Source: Pedobacter cryoconitis (GTDB lineage Bacteria; Bacteroidota; Bacteroidia; Sphingobacteriales; Sphingobacteriaceae). Taken from it: DNA of 64,000 nucleotides. The translations under genes were made by a program, and so were the position numbers. Below are positions 1 through 8,402 of the stretch, piece by piece (the stretch's first letter is position 1; each line of letters starts with the position of its first letter). The notes under the pieces were generated by a model. It saw nothing but the letters and a program-made list of their open reading frames with translations. It did no database searches and had not been told where the DNA came from. The stretch lies in the NCBI RefSeq assembly GCF_001590605.1, contig NZ_CP014504.1, forward strand, positions 2,852,001-2,916,000, given 5' to 3'.

Positions 1-653
1 AATCGGTTTTGATTAATCAAATGATGCGTATGGTCATTTAAAGGGCAATGAATTGAAATCATATCTGCGGTTGTCATCAAAGTATCCAGGTTTACCAAAG
101 TGACATTAGCGGGTGCATTAGCTACTACCGGATCATAAGCAATCACTTTACAACCAAAGCCCTGCATTATTTTTGCAAAAGCGAGCCCGATTTGTCCCAA
201 GCCAAGAATACCCACTGTTTTACCATTCAGGTTAAAACCAATTAACCTTTCTAAAGAGAAATTCCCCTCTCTTACCCTGTTATAAGCCTTATGTGTTTTA
301 CGGTTCAAAGTCATCATCATGGCAACCGCATGTTCTGCTACCGCTTCTGGTGAATAAGAAGGCACTCTGTAAACATTTATTCCCAACCCCTTAGCGGAAT
401 CAAGATCTACCTGGTTAAAGCCTGCACAACGGAGTACAATCGTATCTGTACCATTCTGATGCAGTATTTCCAATGTTTTTGCATCCACTTTGTCATTCAC
501 GAAAACACAAACCCCACGACATCCACTGGCTAAAATTGCCGTATCCGCATTTAAGGCTGGTTCAAGAAAGATAAATTCATGATCAAAATCCTCATTTACA
601 AGATTAAAATACTGTTTATCATAAGATTGTGTACTAAATACGGCTACTTTCAT
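1..653 (-). CDS. ldhA: D-isomer 2-hydroxyacid dehydrogenase (D-lactate dehydrogenase-like), 3' end outside window
   Basis: The frame is open from an ATG at 653 to the left edge, giving about 217 residues of a protein normally near 330. It begins MKVAVFSTQSYDK, as fermentative D-lactate dehydrogenases do. A Rossmann motif GILGLGQIG follows the catalytic-half residues (LRCAGFNQVDL, VPSYSPEAVAEHAV). By family knowledge it would reduce pyruvate to D-lactate with NADH in the cytoplasm. The catalytic histidine lies beyond the edge, so activity cannot be judged. It is separated from dnaA by a strong terminator and is therefore its own transcription unit. Substrate within the 2-hydroxyacid family is an inference. 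Confidence 0.85.
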   Translation of the reverse strand, partial: MKVAVFSTQSYDKQYFNLVNEDFDHEFIFLEPALNADTAILASGCRGVCVFVNDKVDAKTLEILHQNGTDTIVLRCAGFNQVDLDSAKGLGINVYRVPSYSPEAVAEHAVAMMMTLNRKTHKAYNRVREGNFSLERLIGFNLNGKTVGILGLGQIGLAFAKIMQGFGCKVIAYDPVVANAPANVTLVNLDTLMTTADMISIHCPLNDHTHHLINQNR

Positions 654-711
654 GCTAAATAATTTAAGCTTAATATAAGGTTTTTAAAACCCTGAGAAAT
701 TCGATTTAACA

Positions 712-743
712 AAAAAGGCATCCGTAATCACGAATGCCTTTTT
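712..743 (-). terminator. Intrinsic terminator between dnaA and the dehydrogenase gene
   Basis: Ten-base arms AAAAAGGCAT (712-721) and ATGCCTTTTT (734-743) pair perfectly. They extend by three further pairs after one mismatch, around an AATC loop. The A-run/T-run flanks make it work in both directions. On the minus strand it ends the dnaA transcript. Confidence 0.85.
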
Positions 744-782
744 CTATTTTAACAGGAAAACCGCCTTTTAAGCCGGATAAAC

Positions 783-2213
783 CTAGCTCATTTTTAATTT
801 TTTCTGGATATCATTCACATAACCTTTGAATTTCTTATCAGTATCAATCAGATCTTCAACTGTTTGACATGCATAGATCACCGTAGAGTGATCTCTTCCG
901 CCATAAAAGGCACCGATACTTTTCAAAGAAGACTTAGTCAGGCTTTTCGATAAATACATTGAAATCTGGCGTGCCTGTACAATTTCCCGTTTACGGGTTG
1001 GTGACTTCACCATCTCCACAGGCACTTCGAAATACTCACAAACCAGTTTCTGGATATAATCCATTGAAATCTCTTTCGTGGTATTTTTGATAAAGTTTTT
1101 CAGCATTGATTTAGCTAAACCAAGATCAATGTCTTTTTTATTCAATGTAGACTGTGCTAACAAGGAAACCATTGCTCCTTCCAGCTCACGTACATTGTTA
1201 TCAATGTTATTCGCTACATATTCAACTACATCCGAAGGAAGTTCAATCCCGTCAGCATACATTTTTTTCCTTAAGATCGCGATCCTGGTTTCCAGATCAG
1301 GAATCTGCAAATCAGCAGAAAGTCCCCATTTGAAACGGCTCAACAAGCGTTCTTCAACACCTGAAAGGTCTTTTGGAGCTTTATCTGAAGTAATAATAAT
1401 TTGTTTGCCCGACTGATGTAAGTGATTGAAAATATGGAAGAAAATATCCTGAGTTTTCTCTTTTCCGGCAAAGTTGTGGACATCATCCATGATAATTACA
1501 TCCATTGCCTGGTAAAAGTTCACGAAATCATTAATTGTATTGTTCTTCAGAGACTCTACAAACTGCTGGCAGAATTTCTCACAAGACACATATATAACCA
1601 GTTTATCTGGCAGAGTACGTCTGATTTCATTACCAATAGCCTGTACAAGATGGGTTTTACCCAGTCCTACAGCACCATAGATCATTAATGGGTTAAATGA
1701 TGTTGCACCTGGTTTTGCTGCTACAGCAAATCCTGCAGAACGCGCCAGGCGGTTACAATCACCTTCTACATAACTTTCAAAAGTATATTGAGAATTTAAT
1801 TGAGGATCAACGTTAAGTTTTTTCAATCCTGGTATAATAAAAGGGTTTTTAATGTCCTTATTAATAGATACCGGAACTGGCATTGATTGTGTTTTAGAAG
1901 CAGCCCCATTTCCATTTGATGGCATACTGGTTGTATAGGGTGAACCGCTGTTTGACGACTTATCAACCACAATATTATATTCTAAACGTCCTTCTTCTCC
2001 CATTTGCTGTTTAACTGTCTTGCGCAATAAACCAACATAATGCTCTTCCAGCCATTCATAAAAGAATAAACTTGGCACCTGTACAGTTAATATGTTGCCT
2101 TCCAATTTTAATGCCGAAATCGGTTCGAACCAAGTTTTAAAACTTTGGACCGGGATATTATCCTTAATAATCTGGAGACAGTTATTCCATACTTCGGTAC
2201 AAGTTTTTTGCAT
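783..2213 (-). CDS. dnaA: Chromosomal replication initiator DnaA
   Basis: 476 residues, full length. Domain I begins at the N-terminus (EVWNNCLQIIKDN) and is followed by a Ser/Asn/Pro-rich linker at about 85-125. The AAA+ core has Walker A GAVGLGKT at 180-187 and Walker B IMDD at 241-244. C-terminal domain IV carries the DnaA-box signature GRDHST at 439-444. DnaA-ATP binds DnaA boxes and opens the origin. The 700-base upstream region holds a palindromic pair of perfect DnaA boxes (2378-2396), compatible with autoregulation or origin function. It is monocistronic: a terminator follows and the upstream neighbour ends 700 bases away. Confidence 0.99.
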   Translation of the reverse strand: MQKTCTEVWNNCLQIIKDNIPVQSFKTWFEPISALKLEGNILTVQVPSLFFYEWLEEHYVGLLRKTVKQQMGEEGRLEYNIVVDKSSNSGSPYTTSMPSNGNGAASKTQSMPVPVSINKDIKNPFIIPGLKKLNVDPQLNSQYTFESYVEGDCNRLARSAGFAVAAKPGATSFNPLMIYGAVGLGKTHLVQAIGNEIRRTLPDKLVIYVSCEKFCQQFVESLKNNTINDFVNFYQAMDVIIMDDVHNFAGKEKTQDIFFHIFNHLHQSGKQIIITSDKAPKDLSGVEERLLSRFKWGLSADLQIPDLETRIAILRKKMYADGIELPSDVVEYVANNIDNNVRELEGAMVSLLAQSTLNKKDIDLGLAKSMLKNFIKNTTKEISMDYIQKLVCEYFEVPVEMVKSPTRKREIVQARQISMYLSKSLTKSSLKSIGAFYGGRDHSTVIYACQTVEDLIDTDKKFKGYVNDIQKKLKMS

Positions 2214-2916
2214 AGTTATTCTATAAATTAATGGTATTCGACTTAAACAACAACCAAATACGCTGCCGTTTTGGGAGTGCGAAGATCCTAAAAATTACCA
2301 ACAAAAAATCATAAAATCTCACCTAATTCATAAGTCGCTAACAGGCAAAACGATAGCCAGTAAAAAAGCATCTTTTTTGTGGATAACTTATCCACATTGA
2401 AAATTCAGTGTTTATAACTATTGCTCAAATAAAAGGTTTTCATTCCTTAATACAGGACAATATTACCAAAAAAAGCCGACAAATCCAGCGCTGTTGATCA
2501 ATCAGCAGGAGAGTCAAAAAAGAGAAGAGCGACATTTTGTCATTTACAAATTGTTTATATAACAATCATATGTATCTCATTTAAAATAAAATACATTAAT
2601 CAATTGATTGAATAAGGTAAACAAACAACTAAATTAGCTATTGATTTTTGAACAAAGTGAACAGTTAGCGCAACTCAAATGGCCGTTCTGATTCATAGGG
2701 CCAGAAAAAATTTAAAAAGAAGAAAAAAATTTATCAGGGTTTTACACATTCCTGTAAAAGCAAGGGTAATCAGGGGAAGTAAAAGCCAGATTTCAGCTAT
2801 GATTTACCCTAAAATAACTATACAATCTACAGTCATTCCAATAGCTCTTCCACTTGGTTTTAATAGCTAAATACGCCCGCTTTCTTCTATAATTTCACGG
2901 GCGCAGTTACAATTAT
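2214..2916. other. 703-base intergenic region upstream of dnaA; candidate oriC / dnaA control region
   Basis: The region is strongly AT-rich with no convincing gene. It holds the inverted DnaA-box pair at 2378-2396 and further palindromes. These are ATTGTT-N5-AACAAT at 2550-2566, AATCAATTGATT at 2598-2609, and GCTG/CAGC arms around TTGATCAA at 2490-2506. A GC-rich hairpin (CGCCCG/CGGGCG, about 2873-2904) just after the ohr stop may be a weak terminator. An open frame at 2679-2870 codes for a Lys/Arg-rich, unfamiliar sequence and is taken as spurious. Origin function is inferred from gene context and DnaA boxes only; just one box pair was found. Confidence 0.45.
2378..2396. promoter_or_regulatory. 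Palindromic pair of DnaA boxes
   Basis: TGTGGATAA (2378-2386) and TTATCCACA (2388-2396) are two exact consensus DnaA boxes in inverted orientation, separated by one base. Together they form a 19-base palindrome about 165 bases upstream of the dnaA start. Such a site could act in autorepression of dnaA, in origin unwinding, or both. Confidence 0.8.
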
Positions 2917-3342
2917 TTAAATATTTTCAAGTTCAACCTCAATGTTGCCACGGGTAGCATTTGAGTAAGGACACACCTGATGGGCTTTCTCAGTCAATTT
3001 CTTTGCTACATCAGCGTCTACTCCCGGAATGGCTACCGAAAGCTTCACAGCCAGCTGAAAGCCTCCTGTACTATTCTTTCCGATACTGACTTTAGCAGTT
3101 ACTTTAGTTTCACCTGTCTGTAACTTATCCATTTTAATCACTAAGTTCAAAGCGCTGTCAAAACAAGCCGCATAGCCTGCTGCAAAAAGCTGCTCAGGGT
3201 TCGTATAGGCTCCTGCCCCACCCCCAAGTTCCTTTGGCATTCTTACTTCCAGGTCTAAAACGCCGTCCGATGATTTTACATTTCCATTTCTGCCGCCAGT
3301 CGCACTCGCTTCAGCAGTGTATAATTTTTCAATTTTATCCAT
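2917..3342 (-). CDS. ohr: Organic hydroperoxide resistance protein, Ohr/OsmC family
   Basis: 141 residues, the usual Ohr length. The two redox cysteines sit in the diagnostic contexts AACFDSAL (Cys60) and QVCPYSNATRGN (Cys124), which separates Ohr from OsmC. Ohr is a thiol peroxidase reducing organic hydroperoxides, usually recycled by lipoylated proteins. Its start overlaps the end of the upstream MarR-type regulator gene by 8 bases, implying translational coupling. The pair is a classical ohrR-ohr module controlled by the operator at 3797-3810. Confidence 0.95.
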   Translation of the reverse strand: MDKIEKLYTAEASATGGRNGNVKSSDGVLDLEVRMPKELGGGAGAYTNPEQLFAAGYAACFDSALNLVIKMDKLQTGETKVTAKVSIGKNSTGGFQLAVKLSVAIPGVDADVAKKLTEKAHQVCPYSNATRGNIEVELENI

Positions 3343-3769
3343 GATGTTTATTTATTGTATTTAAGATTCCTGTTAGTTTTTGCTGAAGACTGACCATTTC
3401 GCCCTCTGTAATATCCAAAGCGCAAAACAGGGCCCCCGGGATTCCGGCAGCAGCATATTTCAATTTTAACCCGCCACTGGTTAGCTCGATCAATACGATC
3501 CTTTCATCTTCCTCACTTCTTTTCCTGGTCAGATATTGTTTTTGTTCCAGCCTTTTCAATAGCGGTGTTAAAGTTCCGGTATCCAGCAAAAGCTTTTCAC
3601 CAATTTCCTTAATGCTGATTTTATTGGTCTCCCAAAGCAAAAGCATCACCAGGTATTGCGGATAAGTAAGATCTAGTTTCTCTAGCAAAGGACGATACAA
3701 AGCGGTGATCTGTCTTGATAAAGCATAGATCGGGAAGCAGAGCTGCTGCTCCAGTTTAAGCATTTCCAT
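3335..3769 (-). CDS. ohrR: MarR/OhrR-type organic-peroxide-sensing repressor
   Basis: 144 residues from the ATG at 3769. The frame stays open upstream to 3838, but that extension runs through a perfect palindrome likely to be the operator and has an unlikely composition (MLWFMLCDIVLC). The winged-helix core reads TYPQYLVMLLLWE, KISIKEIGEKLLLDTGTLTPLLKRLE, RSEEDERIVLIELT. A cysteine close to the N-terminus (LEQQLCFPIYALSR, Cys11 with this start) matches the peroxide-sensing Cys of OhrR. Oxidation of that Cys is known to release OhrR from DNA and induce ohr. Confidence 0.9.
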   Translation of the reverse strand: MEMLKLEQQLCFPIYALSRQITALYRPLLEKLDLTYPQYLVMLLLWETNKISIKEIGEKLLLDTGTLTPLLKRLEQKQYLTRKRSEEDERIVLIELTSGGLKLKYAAAGIPGALFCALDITEGEMVSLQQKLTGILNTINKHHG

Positions 3770-3796
3770 ACCTATTAAACGGGTATTACTTAAACA

Positions 3797-3810
3797 TATT
3801 GTGCACAATA
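3797..3810. promoter_or_regulatory. Candidate OhrR operator
   Basis: TATTGTGCACAATA is a perfect 14-base palindrome lying 28 bases upstream of the chosen ohrR start. Position and symmetry fit autoregulation by the dimeric repressor. The assignment is an inference. Confidence 0.6.
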
Positions 3811-3873
3811 CAATATCACACAACATAAACCACAACAAGATGGATATCAGCTAAATAAAATATAATATATACA

Positions 3874-3909
3874 AAAAGAGGGCTCCCAACTCAATGGAAG
3901 CCCTCTTTT
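3874..3909 (-). terminator. Terminator after fabV
   Basis: Eleven-base arms AAAAGAGGGCT (3874-3884) and AGCCCTCTTTT (3899-3909) pair perfectly, flanked by an A/T run on each side. The element lies between the fabV stop and the ohrR promoter and could end transcription from either side. Confidence 0.85.
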
Positions 3910-3928
3910 AAACAGGTGGAAACCGAAA

Positions 3929-5119
3929 TTAAACTAATCCCGGAACTTCTACCATTTCATTTGTTTCAGCCTCGTAATCAACTCCGGCTACATCAAAACC
4001 AAACAGGTTCAGGAAGTCATGTTTGTAACCAGCAAGGTCACCAAGCTCTGGTAAACTTTCTGTAGAAATGCCCGCCCACAATTCAGCAACTTCTGCTTGT
4101 GTTGCTGCATCCATCTCTAAATCATCTACACGGATTCTTCCTTTTTCATCCGTTGGAATAGCAGCACCTGTATATAATCTGTCCTGGAATAAACGCTGGA
4201 TCTGCTCAATACATCCCTCATGAGTTCCTTTTGCTTTCATCACTTTATAAAGTAATGAAATGTACAATGGGATCACTGGAATAGCAGAACTTGCCTGAGT
4301 TACCAAAGCTTTGTTTACAGAAACATATGCTTTTCCATTCAGGTCTTTTAATTTTTCAGTGATATGGAAAGCAGTAGCCTCCAAATCATCTTTAGCACGG
4401 CCAATTGTTCCTTTACGGTAAACCGCTTCAGTTACAGATGGGCCTATATAAGAATAAGCAACTGTTGTTGCGCCTTCTGCCAGTAAACCTGCAGCTTTAA
4501 GATCTTCGATCCAGAAACCCCAGTCCTCCCCTCCCATTACCGCAACAGTATTTTCTATTTCTTCTTCGTTTGCTGGCTGAATAGAGATATCAGTAACTAC
4601 ACCGGTATGAAAATCTACTGTTTTGTTAGTAAAGCCCTGACCGATTGGTTTCAATACAGAATTATACACCACTCCTGTTTTAGGATGTGTCCTGCGTGGT
4701 GAAGCCAGGCTGTAGATTACTAAGTCAATCTGACCTAAATCAGCTTTAATCAGGTCTAAAGTTTTTTGTTTGATTTCATCAGAGAAAGCATCGCCATTGA
4801 TACTTTTAGCGTATAAACCAGCCTCCTGAGCTTTAGCCTCAAAAGCAGCTGTATTATACCAGCCTGGTGAAGCGGTTTTACCTGGTGCAGGTGGCTTTTC
4901 GAAATACACACCTATGGTAGATGCATCCGATCCAAAAGCACTGGTAATTCTTGACGCCAGTCCAAATCCAGTAGATGCGCCAATAACCAGCACACGTTTA
5001 GGGCCAGCTATAGCGCCTTTTGATTTCACGTAGTTGATTTGATTGACAACATTTTGCTCACATCCCTGAGGATGAGCAGTCAGGCAGATGAAACCACGTA
5101 TTCTTGGTGCAATAATCAT
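3929..5119 (-). CDS. fabV: Enoyl-[acyl-carrier-protein] reductase / trans-2-enoyl-CoA reductase, FabV/Ter family
   Basis: 396 residues, matching FabV. The N-terminal MIIAPRIRGFICLTAHPQGC and the NADH-binding stretch VIGASTGFGLASRI (45-58) are family hallmarks. The catalytic pair Tyr234-x8-Lys243 is present in EAVYRKGTIGRAK, the longer spacing that separates FabV from FabI. It performs the last reduction of fatty-acid elongation, or crotonyl-CoA reduction if it acts as Ter. The sequence does not settle which substrate is used. Gaps on both sides and a terminator behind it suggest a single-gene unit. Confidence 0.95.
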   Translation of the reverse strand: MIIAPRIRGFICLTAHPQGCEQNVVNQINYVKSKGAIAGPKRVLVIGASTGFGLASRITSAFGSDASTIGVYFEKPPAPGKTASPGWYNTAAFEAKAQEAGLYAKSINGDAFSDEIKQKTLDLIKADLGQIDLVIYSLASPRRTHPKTGVVYNSVLKPIGQGFTNKTVDFHTGVVTDISIQPANEEEIENTVAVMGGEDWGFWIEDLKAAGLLAEGATTVAYSYIGPSVTEAVYRKGTIGRAKDDLEATAFHITEKLKDLNGKAYVSVNKALVTQASSAIPVIPLYISLLYKVMKAKGTHEGCIEQIQRLFQDRLYTGAAIPTDEKGRIRVDDLEMDAATQAEVAELWAGISTESLPELGDLAGYKHDFLNLFGFDVAGVDYEAETNEMVEVPGLV

Positions 5120-5160
5120 AAATTGTTCTTTAAAGAAGGTCTGAAATAATTAATTCTTTT

Positions 5161-6621
5161 CTATTTAGTGTTTTTGGGAATCTCTTTCAATACGCTAAGC
5201 AGGAAGCCCCAGAATTTCTGAACGGAAGAAATCTGTACCCGTTCATCCGGAGAATGTGCCCCTCTGATAGTCGGTCCAAAGGAGATCATGTCCATTCCAG
5301 GTAAATGACCACCCAGAATACCACATTCCAAGCCTGCATGACAAGCATCAACCTGAGCTGCTTTACCAAAAGCGGTCTCATACATGCGCACCATTAATCT
5401 TAAAATATCTGAGTCAGGGTTAGGTTTCCATCCGGGGTAGTCTCCATCTTGTGAAACTTCACTGCCCATATTTTCAAAAGCAGCACGGATCGCATTGGAG
5501 ACGTCTGTTTTAGTACTTTCTACACTGCTGCGTTGTAAAGACTGGGTGATAAATCTGCCATCTTTAACAATTACTCTTGCTAAGTTACTCGATGCTTCTA
5601 CTAAATCCTCAATATCAGGACTCATTCTGAAAACACCATTTGGCATCGCATAAATTGTGTTGACAATCTTTTTAAAGTCAGTATTTACCATAACTTGTGC
5701 AGGCAAAGCTGTTTCGCTGAGTACAATAGCCAATGCGGGTTCTACCGTTTGGTATTCTTCCTGAATTATAGCGGTAAATTCTTTTATAAATTCTTCAAAT
5801 GCTGCCTTTTCTGCAGTCGGAACTACGATGACAGCAGCAGATTCTCTTGGTATAGCATTTCTTAAACTGCCACCATTGATCGTACTTATTTGCAGGCCGA
5901 TAGTCTGAGCCGCTGTAAAAAACAAACGGTTCATCAGTTTATTTGCATTTGCTCTGCCTTTATGGATATCCATTCCTGAATGCCCGCCTTTCAATCCCTT
6001 AATGGTGATTTCAAATGCAGTACTCAAAGCTTTTACTGTTTCTTGCTGGTAAGTATAGTGTGTATTGGTATCTATTCCTCCGGCACAGCCGATGGTGAGT
6101 TCATCATCTTCTTCAGTATCCAGGTTCAATAAGATGGTTCCGGAAAAGTTAGCCGGATCAAGCTCTTTAGCGCCCGTCATGCCAGTTTCTTCATCAATAG
6201 TGAACATCGCTTCCAATGCAGGGTGCTGAATCGTTGTTGAGGCTAATACAGCCATGATTGCCGCCACCCCTATTCCATTGTCAGCTCCCAATGTGGTGCC
6301 TTTTGCTTTTACCCAGTCTTCGTCCACAAACATTTCAATGCCCTGTTCTTCAAAATTGAACGCAGTATCGCTGTTTTTTTGGTGTACCATATCAAGGTGA
6401 GACTGTAAAATCACTGTTTTACGATCTTCCATTCCCGGAGTTGCAGGTTTTTTGATCACTACATTCCCGGTTCGGTCTGTCACGGTTTCAAGACCAAGGT
6501 CATTTCCAAAGCTGACCATAAATGCAATGACGCGTTCTTCTTTTTTTGAAGCGCGGGGCACAGCGTTCAGCTTTACAAAGCTACTCCAAAGTTCCTGAGG
6601 TTCTAAATTATTGACTTCCAT
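5161..6621 (-). CDS. pepD: Aminoacyl-histidine dipeptidase, M20 family
   Basis: 486 residues, as for PepD. The M20 di-zinc ligands and catalytic residues are visible: SHLDMVH (His75, Asp77), GADNGIG (Asp114), DEETGMTG (Glu144/145), NLDTE (Asp168) and GAHSPDER (His456). It hydrolyses Xaa-His and other dipeptides in the cytoplasm. There is no signal peptide. Only 41 bases separate it from fabV, so they may be cotranscribed, but they share no pathway. Confidence 0.95.
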   Translation of the reverse strand: MEVNNLEPQELWSSFVKLNAVPRASKKEERVIAFMVSFGNDLGLETVTDRTGNVVIKKPATPGMEDRKTVILQSHLDMVHQKNSDTAFNFEEQGIEMFVDEDWVKAKGTTLGADNGIGVAAIMAVLASTTIQHPALEAMFTIDEETGMTGAKELDPANFSGTILLNLDTEEDDELTIGCAGGIDTNTHYTYQQETVKALSTAFEITIKGLKGGHSGMDIHKGRANANKLMNRLFFTAAQTIGLQISTINGGSLRNAIPRESAAVIVVPTAEKAAFEEFIKEFTAIIQEEYQTVEPALAIVLSETALPAQVMVNTDFKKIVNTIYAMPNGVFRMSPDIEDLVEASSNLARVIVKDGRFITQSLQRSSVESTKTDVSNAIRAAFENMGSEVSQDGDYPGWKPNPDSDILRLMVRMYETAFGKAAQVDACHAGLECGILGGHLPGMDMISFGPTIRGAHSPDERVQISSVQKFWGFLLSVLKEIPKNTK

Positions 6622-6741
6622 TCAAAAGGGTATATGAAATAAGCCGTTATGGCAAATTCCCTGGTTAAAATTATTGGTAAAGATATAAACAGTTTAAATC
6701 CAAATGGCTTTAAAGAGCGGCCAATTTAAGGATTATCAAAA

Positions 6742-7362
6742 TTATATCCTTGCTACTGTCCGGCCAAGATACCAGAATAGGTAACTAAAAACCGGTGCTG
6801 CCAGTACATCTGCGGTATAATGAACGTGCTGAACTAATAATAAAACACCTAATATGCCTGTAGCAATAAAAATGATCACTTTTTCATTTTTATTTTCCAG
6901 ACAAAGCCCGATTAGGCATAAAGTAGCAGTATGACCTGAAAAAAACAGATCTTTAGTAATCATATTTGATCCGTAAATGAGCACTAAAAAAGGATCAGTA
7001 AGATGAACAAGATTAACTGGCGCATCGAGCGGGATCAGCAAAATCGTAATCATCCTGGCCACGCAGAAAAAAATATACCCCCACAATGCAGTGATGCACA
7101 TCGAAGTATTTTTGATTATTCTCCAGATAAAAAAAACAATCGCCGGATTAATTATCAGGAAGATATAGCGGGATACATCATGAGCTGGTAAACGGCTCAA
7201 TACCCAGTCATCCATGAGCACTCCATTTCTGGCCTGTATAAATAAGAAAAAATCCTGTATGTAAAAAAGTATCAGGACCATCATTAAGATGCCCAATATA
7301 AATTTCACCCTAAAGGCAGGATACTCCCAGGCGAACTGCCAGGTCAGCTGTTTAGTTTGCAT
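6742..7362 (-). CDS. Integral membrane PAP2_C / sphingomyelin synthase-like phosphatase-transferase
   Basis: 206 residues with about six hydrophobic segments (roughly 20-44, 66-82, 90-112, 122-135, 142-156, 162-178 and 186-200). The motif pair FFSGHTATL (140-148) and HVHYTADVLAAP (179-190) matches the C-terminal catalytic histidines and Asp of the PAP2_C/sphingomyelin-synthase group. Members move or remove phospho-head groups on lipids. Sphingobacteriaceae make sphingolipids, so a role in head-group exchange or ceramide-phosphate removal is plausible, but the substrate is not shown. It stands alone, divergent from the following hydrolase gene. Confidence 0.75.
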   Translation of the reverse strand: MQTKQLTWQFAWEYPAFRVKFILGILMMVLILFYIQDFFLFIQARNGVLMDDWVLSRLPAHDVSRYIFLIINPAIVFFIWRIIKNTSMCITALWGYIFFCVARMITILLIPLDAPVNLVHLTDPFLVLIYGSNMITKDLFFSGHTATLCLIGLCLENKNEKVIIFIATGILGVLLLVQHVHYTADVLAAPVFSYLFWYLGRTVARI

Positions 7363-7546
7363 TAATATGAATCAGGTTAGATTTTGTCGCAACAAATATA
7401 ATATTACTTTTCCCGCCTTTATATTTTTGAGGCAAATATTGATCAATATAAGAACATAAACAGGTAAAAATCCTGTTTTTAACTAATTAATCGCAATATT
7501 TGATTATTGTGTTTCAGCTAAGAAACATCATCAATGCTAAAATATC

Positions 7547-8368
7547 ATGCGTATAAAAGACATCATTATCTGTGGGGCCTGTGTATTGACCTTGTTGATT
7601 AATGCCTGCCAAAGTCAGGTAATCAATTATGGGAACAATCAAAAGACTGGGAAATACTTCAATATCAGAGGGTTTAAAATGTACTATGAAATATATGGGA
7701 CGGGTAAACCTTTATTGATGATCCATGGAAATGGCGGTAACATCAGTTCTTTTGCAGGTAACATCCCTTATTTCTCAAAAAAATACCAGGTTATAGTAGC
7801 AGATAGCCGTGCACATGGCAAATCTGAAGACCTGCGGGATTCACTCAGCTTTGAAATGATGGCTGATGATTATGCTGCCCTGCTGGATTCTATAAATGTA
7901 AAATCGGCTTATGTGATAGGCTGGAGCGATGGTGGCATCAATGCTTTGCTGCTGGCCATGCGCCATCCGGATAAAGTGATTAAACTCGCTGCTACAGGGG
8001 CTAACCTTTGGCCGGATTCTACAGCTTTAAAACCAGAATTCTGGAAATCTGAGCAGGAAACTTTTCTTTCTGGTAAAGACAAGGCTTTTGCTACTGTTAA
8101 GGAAAAGAATGATTGGAAGGTGTTTTTACTCGATTGGAATCAACCAAACATTCCTCTGGCTGCTTTAAAACAGGTCAAATGCCCTGCGCTGATTATTGGT
8201 GGTGACCATGACTTAATCAATACGGAACATACAGTTTTGATTGCGAAAAATATCCCCGAAGGCCAGTTATGGATTGTTCCTAAATCTGGTCATGCTACCT
8301 TAATTGAGCATAAGGATGAGTTCAACCATAAAGTTGATGGTTTTTTTCTAACCCCTGATTTGCAATAA
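7547..8368 (+). CDS. Alpha/beta-hydrolase lipoprotein
   Basis: 273 residues. A lipoprotein signal ends in LINAC (Cys21). The hydrolase fold follows with oxyanion loop MIHGNGGN (58-65), nucleophile elbow GWSDGG (Ser127), acid GGDHDL (about Asp220) and base SGHATL (His249). It is therefore an envelope-anchored serine hydrolase. The closest general family is pimeloyl-ester/epoxide-hydrolase-like proteins, and the substrate is unknown. The L,D-transpeptidase gene follows after 34 bases on the same strand, so the two may share a transcript. Confidence 0.9.
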   Translation: MRIKDIIICGACVLTLLINACQSQVINYGNNQKTGKYFNIRGFKMYYEIYGTGKPLLMIHGNGGNISSFAGNIPYFSKKYQVIVADSRAHGKSEDLRDSLSFEMMADDYAALLDSINVKSAYVIGWSDGGINALLLAMRHPDKVIKLAATGANLWPDSTALKPEFWKSEQETFLSGKDKAFATVKEKNDWKVFLLDWNQPNIPLAALKQVKCPALIIGGDHDLINTEHTVLIAKNIPEGQLWIVPKSGHATLIEHKDEFNHKVDGFFLTPDLQ

Positions 8369-8402
8369 TTTAATTTCCAACGTTTTACTTATATTCATAG
8401 CT

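Noticed and set aside
2690..2866. Minus-strand hydrophobic frame (KPSGRAIGMTVDCIVILG, stop, IIAEIWLLLPLITLAFTG) that could be a decayed membrane-protein gene
   Set aside because: Needs an in-frame stop to be ignored and no family could be named with confidence.
2679..2870. Plus-strand 63-codon frame rich in Lys/Arg upstream of ohr
   Set aside because: Sequence looks like the shadow of an A-rich stretch, with no family resemblance.
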